From Candidatus Brevefilum sp. (GTDB lineage Bacteria > Chloroflexota > Anaerolineae > Anaerolineales > Anaerolineaceae): DNA of 9,470 nucleotides. Shown here in pieces: positions 6,504-9,470 of the stretch (its first letter is position 1; every line of letters begins with the position of its first letter). Made by a program: the position numbers and the translations under genes. The stretch is taken from positions 1 through 9,470 of the forward strand of contig SLIC01000061.1 of NCBI GenBank assembly GCA_007135845.1. The letters are read 5' to 3'. Below the pieces are notes generated by a model, which made no database searches, was not told the DNA's origin, and was given only the letters and a program-made list of their open reading frames with translations.

Positions 6504-7520
6504 TCAGGCCGTTGAGCGGCGTTTCTCATACAGGGCATGTAATTGATGCCCTAATGCTTTCGCGGTGCGAAACTCGCCTTGCAGAGCGCTGCCTAACACC
6601 TGCATTTCGTCTTCTGTGAGTCGTTTTTGATCATCATAAGTCCATACCGGCTCATATTTTTGTGGTGCGTTTTGAATATCCTCCGGTTTGTTTGGGCCTA
6701 CTTTAACAGATCCGGGTGCCTGCCGACCAGTGACCAGGTGATGTAAAGCACGGGCACTGAACTGCAGTACATCAAATTCTAAAACATCATGGGTATTGTC
6801 ATTGCTTATCTGGCGGCCAATATTCCAGTCCAACACGTAGACCTGCTGGCGGGGCTCATTCCAGAAATAATGTAAAACTTTATGATCCAAGTACACGATT
6901 CCTTTATCATGAGCTGTTTGCATGATCTCACAAATTTGCATGCCCGCTTGAAAGGCGTTCAGGATCGGGTAGGTGCGTTTAAACTCGCCGCGGGTGTAAC
7001 CTGAATCGCAGCGCAGGTAGAGGTTATCCTCCCAACGCCGGGGCAATATGATGAATGCCAACCATTCATCGGCCACCCGGGCATCCAGCTCAGATAGAAA
7101 TTGCTGGTATTCTTCTGGTTGATAGAGGTCCATCACGCCTTGAATTTGATGTGCGGATGCTTTTGCTTCAAGTGATGTTGTCAATGGGGCGATCTCACCA
7201 GGCCAAATGCCATTACTAACTTGTATGAAACCCAGCCCAATCATGGGAGTAATCCCAGTCACATCACGCATCGCATGCAATATTTGCACTTCATTTCGAA
7301 AAAGGGGTAATGCGTATTGTTTTTTGTCCGGGCGCATGACTTTGATGGCCGGGTATGCGGCATAATCTCCAGCAAAGGGTTCATAATCCAGCAGGAATAC
7401 CCGAGCAGACGATCCAGCCGCTTCAGGGACAGCAAAATCGCGCAGTCCTGCTGAAAGCCAGGTATCGAGGGGTTCGGTGAATTTCATTGATTTATCAGGT
7501 CCAAATTTTTTGGTTTCCAT
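6504..7520 (-). CDS. Divergent protein-kinase-like protein (possible pseudokinase)
   Basis: 338 residues with a recognisable protein-kinase fold pattern. AGSSARVFLL (35-44) is a degenerate glycine loop and AIKVM carries the ATP-anchoring Lys60. RNEVQIL has the helix-C Glu77, and AFIILPRRWED (155-165) fits strand 5 and the hinge. VYLDHKVLHYFW (209-220) replaces the HRD loop: Asp212 and Lys214 remain, but His-Arg is Tyr-Leu and the metal-binding Asn is His217. VLDWNIGR (229-236) stands for DFG, with Asp231 kept and Phe-Gly changed to Trp-Asn. An insert of about 50 residues separates helix C from strand 5. It is therefore either an atypical active kinase or a pseudokinase used as a scaffold. No transmembrane segment or PASTA domain is visible. 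It starts 14 bp after the upstream gene; TAGGA overlaps that gene's stop (12-nt spacing, rather long), suggesting coupled translation. Kinase fold: fairly sure; activity: open. Confidence 0.75.
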   Translation of the reverse strand: METKKFGPDKSMKFTEPLDTWLSAGLRDFAVPEAAGSSARVFLLDYEPFAGDYAAYPAIKVMRPDKKQYALPLFRNEVQILHAMRDVTGITPMIGLGFIQVSNGIWPGEIAPLTTSLEAKASAHQIQGVMDLYQPEEYQQFLSELDARVADEWLAFIILPRRWEDNLYLRCDSGYTRGEFKRTYPILNAFQAGMQICEIMQTAHDKGIVYLDHKVLHYFWNEPRQQVYVLDWNIGRQISNDNTHDVLEFDVLQFSARALHHLVTGRQAPGSVKVGPNKPEDIQNAPQKYEPVWTYDDQKRLTEDEMQVLGSALQGEFRTAKALGHQLHALYEKRRSTA

Positions 7521-7534
7521 ATTTAGCTACAATC

Positions 7535-9470
7535 CTATAGATAAGAAGCGTTTTGTGCAAGCGTTGATTTTACCAGCCAGGCGTAAAATGGGTGGTTTTC
7601 AGACAGGGTAGATATCGCAGCCTGGTAGGCCTGGTCGGTCTGTGCGTTAAAAATTTTCCGAAAGGCTGTTTGATGTTCTGGATAATGCCTTTCTTGGGGG
7701 TTATTTACGAACTCTGGTTCCAAAGCTGTCAGATGGTCGATGATGTTATCAATATGTTTCAGTTTGATTGTTAAGGTGGCTTGCTGTCCTAATTCCAAAC
7801 TGGTAAAGGCAAGCTTTGCCTGGCGGATGTGCTGTGCCATGCGCAAGAGGCGATTGGATACCTGTCGTACCAGGTCCAGATGGCTGTGATAGAGCAGGCG
7901 TGTTGTTTGATCTGTTGAACTTTCGAAGGCAACCCGCCACTCCAAAAACGATGATCGAACTTCATCAATGGGATCTTCGAGAGCTTCCAATACTTTTGTA
8001 TGAACACCGGTATTTTCCATCCGGGACCATAGCGGCTGAAGTTCTGCAAAGGTGGTTGAAATGCGCTGCAATTGCTCGATCCGTGGTTCGGAAGGCTGCT
8101 CTGGTATTTCCACAGTGAATGTGGGAGTTTGGATCGTTTCTAGGATTGGAAGGATCATAAGATGCCAGTCTTGTGTTACCTTTCGGGTATGGATTGCCAG
8201 CATCCAAGTGTCCATTGGTGCTTGGGCGAGTGCTTGAATGGCCTCCGGGAGATCGCCATTGTCAAGGTGTGATCGCCATGAAATCAGGGCTTGCAGCACC
8301 TGGCAGGCTTCATCCAGTTCGTCTGGAACGGTTTCAGCGGCAATCATAGACAGACGGTCTACGTCTGCGTTCAAGGAAAAGACCTTTTTCAACCCATCAA
8401 CCAGGCGAGCGCAAAGAGAACCCATTTCTGGAACATGTTCATCGATTGCGGCCAAACCAGCATCGACATCACTCCAATTCTTGAGATGCCCGAGAAAATG
8501 TGTCAGGTGTGCCTTGAGGGCAGCCTCATCCAAGACAGCAGGAAGGGCATCGGCGGCTTGGATGTCGGGATATTTTAACAGCCAGGGGCAGTAAAGGTCT
8601 GCTGTAGACTGATAAAGTGATATCGGCGCGCCCTGTAAGACTTGATTTAACATATTGAGTAAAGCCTTCAGCCAGGAAGTTGAGCCTAACATTAATTCGA
8701 CCTTTGGACGCGAATTTAATGCTTGCTCCAGGAATTCGCCGACTGTGATCCCCAGCCCTGGTCCATCAAAGAGTTCCTGGCGCCAGGTGTGGAACGCCTC
8801 CACATGTGCTGATAATAGCAGAAGTCCCCAGCGGTCAGGGTCCCACCCGATTACCCGCTGGAAGGCTTTAGGCAGTTCATCCCATGAGGCATTTGCCCAA
8901 ACTTTCACCAGCTCACGGATGGCTTGTTCTCCAGAGGCAAAACTCTGTTTGACCTCAGCCCGGAGTCGAGTGGGCATTTCTTTCTCATGGCGGATAATTT
9001 CCAAAAGTGCGTAATCGAAGGGGCTTTCGGTCAGATCTGCACCTTTGCGCCGCCAATTTTGGATGATGCCTTCAAGCTTGTGGGTGAGGTCCGCTTCTTG
9101 TTGGCTCTTCGCCCATTTGAGCAAAGAACGAGAGGTTTGTAAGGGTGGCGGTGTGGCTGTACCTAATGCTTGCTGGCGCATAACCGGGATGAGCCGACCC
9201 CACCAAACAGGGTCTGGTGATTGACTGGCTATCGTACTGGCTGCCCAAATGGCAGTGTTCCATTTCGTTTTTAAAGTGTGGATTGCCAGGTCTGCAAAGG
9301 CAGGATGGGTAAGGATGTCGGGATAACGGCAGTATTCACGCATCAAATGCCAGGGGAGGTCTAGAGCTTCATCAAAAAGATCCCAAACAAGGCTGGTGAC
9401 GCTGACACTGGTTTGGTAATTGCCTTCCTTTAACACCATTTCCACCAGGGATTGGCTGTAATTCAACACA
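7535..9470 (-). CDS. Large Trp-rich helical protein of unknown family (5' end outside window)
   Basis: At least 644 residues; the frame is still open at the right edge, and the GTG at 9469 is probably an internal Val codon, so the true start lies beyond. I recognise no family. The sequence looks almost wholly alpha-helical and soluble: no signal peptide or membrane segment, many Leu/Ala/Glu/Gln heptad-like stretches, and about 22 Trp residues (near 3.4%, high for bacteria), as in VWWGRLI, GWDPDRWGLL and QDWHLMILP. A Pro-rich linker (about 437-450) separates a longer N-terminal helical part from a C-terminal helical bundle of about 200 residues, which may form coiled coils. No nucleotide-binding or catalytic motif is visible. 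It is the first visible gene of a three-gene operon with the kinase-like and TPR membrane proteins, so a scaffold or client of that pair is a reasonable guess. Confidence 0.72.
   Translation of the reverse strand, partial: VLNYSQSLVEMVLKEGNYQTSVSVTSLVWDLFDEALDLPWHLMREYCRYPDILTHPAFADLAIHTLKTKWNTAIWAASTIASQSPDPVWWGRLIPVMRQQALGTATPPPLQTSRSLLKWAKSQQEADLTHKLEGIIQNWRRKGADLTESPFDYALLEIIRHEKEMPTRLRAEVKQSFASGEQAIRELVKVWANASWDELPKAFQRVIGWDPDRWGLLLLSAHVEAFHTWRQELFDGPGLGITVGEFLEQALNSRPKVELMLGSTSWLKALLNMLNQVLQGAPISLYQSTADLYCPWLLKYPDIQAADALPAVLDEAALKAHLTHFLGHLKNWSDVDAGLAAIDEHVPEMGSLCARLVDGLKKVFSLNADVDRLSMIAAETVPDELDEACQVLQALISWRSHLDNGDLPEAIQALAQAPMDTWMLAIHTRKVTQDWHLMILPILETIQTPTFTVEIPEQPSEPRIEQLQRISTTFAELQPLWSRMENTGVHTKVLEALEDPIDEVRSSFLEWRVAFESSTDQTTRLLYHSHLDLVRQVSNRLLRMAQHIRQAKLAFTSLELGQQATLTIKLKHIDNIIDHLTALEPEFVNNPQERHYPEHQTAFRKIFNAQTDQAYQAAISTLSENHPFYAWLVKSTLAQNASYL

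Noticed and set aside
6479..6538. Longer start (ATG at 6538) for the TPR membrane protein
   Set aside because: It would overlap the end of the kinase-like gene and lacks a close ribosome binding site, while the ATG at 6478 has AAAGGA at 5 nt.
8238..8594. 118-codon plus-strand frame, and 8655-9014 (119 codons) in the same region
   Set aside because: Both are antisense to the long minus-strand frame, rich in Ser/Arg as expected of shadow translation, and lack a domain pattern.

Overview
This window looks like bacterial chromosome of moderate GC content. The best guess is a Chloroflexota (Anaerolineae-type) genome. That guess rests on a membrane protein with a Thr/Pro stalk of the TPTPTETP type, on small DUF-type membrane proteins, and on divergent kinase and TPR proteins. 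It is an inference from style, not from a marker gene. No rRNA, tRNA, CRISPR array, transposase, integrase or phage gene is visible.

Layout, plus strand (1-4620): first comes the 3' part of a leucine-rich-repeat (LRR) protein gene whose start is off the left edge. Next is a CPBP-family intramembrane protease (1077-1856), then an AT-rich non-coding stretch of about 400 bp with small palindromes. After it lies a compact run of four genes: a DegV-family fatty-acid-binding protein (2260-3144) and three small integral membrane proteins that resemble DUF1475 (3198-3548), DUF4345 (3580-3927) and DUF3159 (3952-4620). Short gaps and good ribosome binding sites suggest co-transcription of at least the last three, probably with degV.

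Layout, minus strand (9470 down to 4661): three genes face the plus-strand set and meet it at a 40-bp convergent gap holding a hairpin. In transcription order they are a large, Trp-rich, probably all-helical protein of no recognised family (5' end off the window), a divergent protein-kinase-like protein with altered catalytic motifs, and a TPR protein with one membrane span, a Thr/Pro stalk and a small SH3-like extracytoplasmic domain. Gaps of 14 and 25 bp make this one operon.

The minus-strand operon is the most interesting part. A kinase-fold protein that may be catalytically altered is encoded between a helical protein and a transmembrane TPR protein, which could form an undescribed signalling or scaffold module. 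This is inference from gene order and visible motifs only. The remaining plus-strand genes look like ordinary conserved accessory or house-keeping genes.
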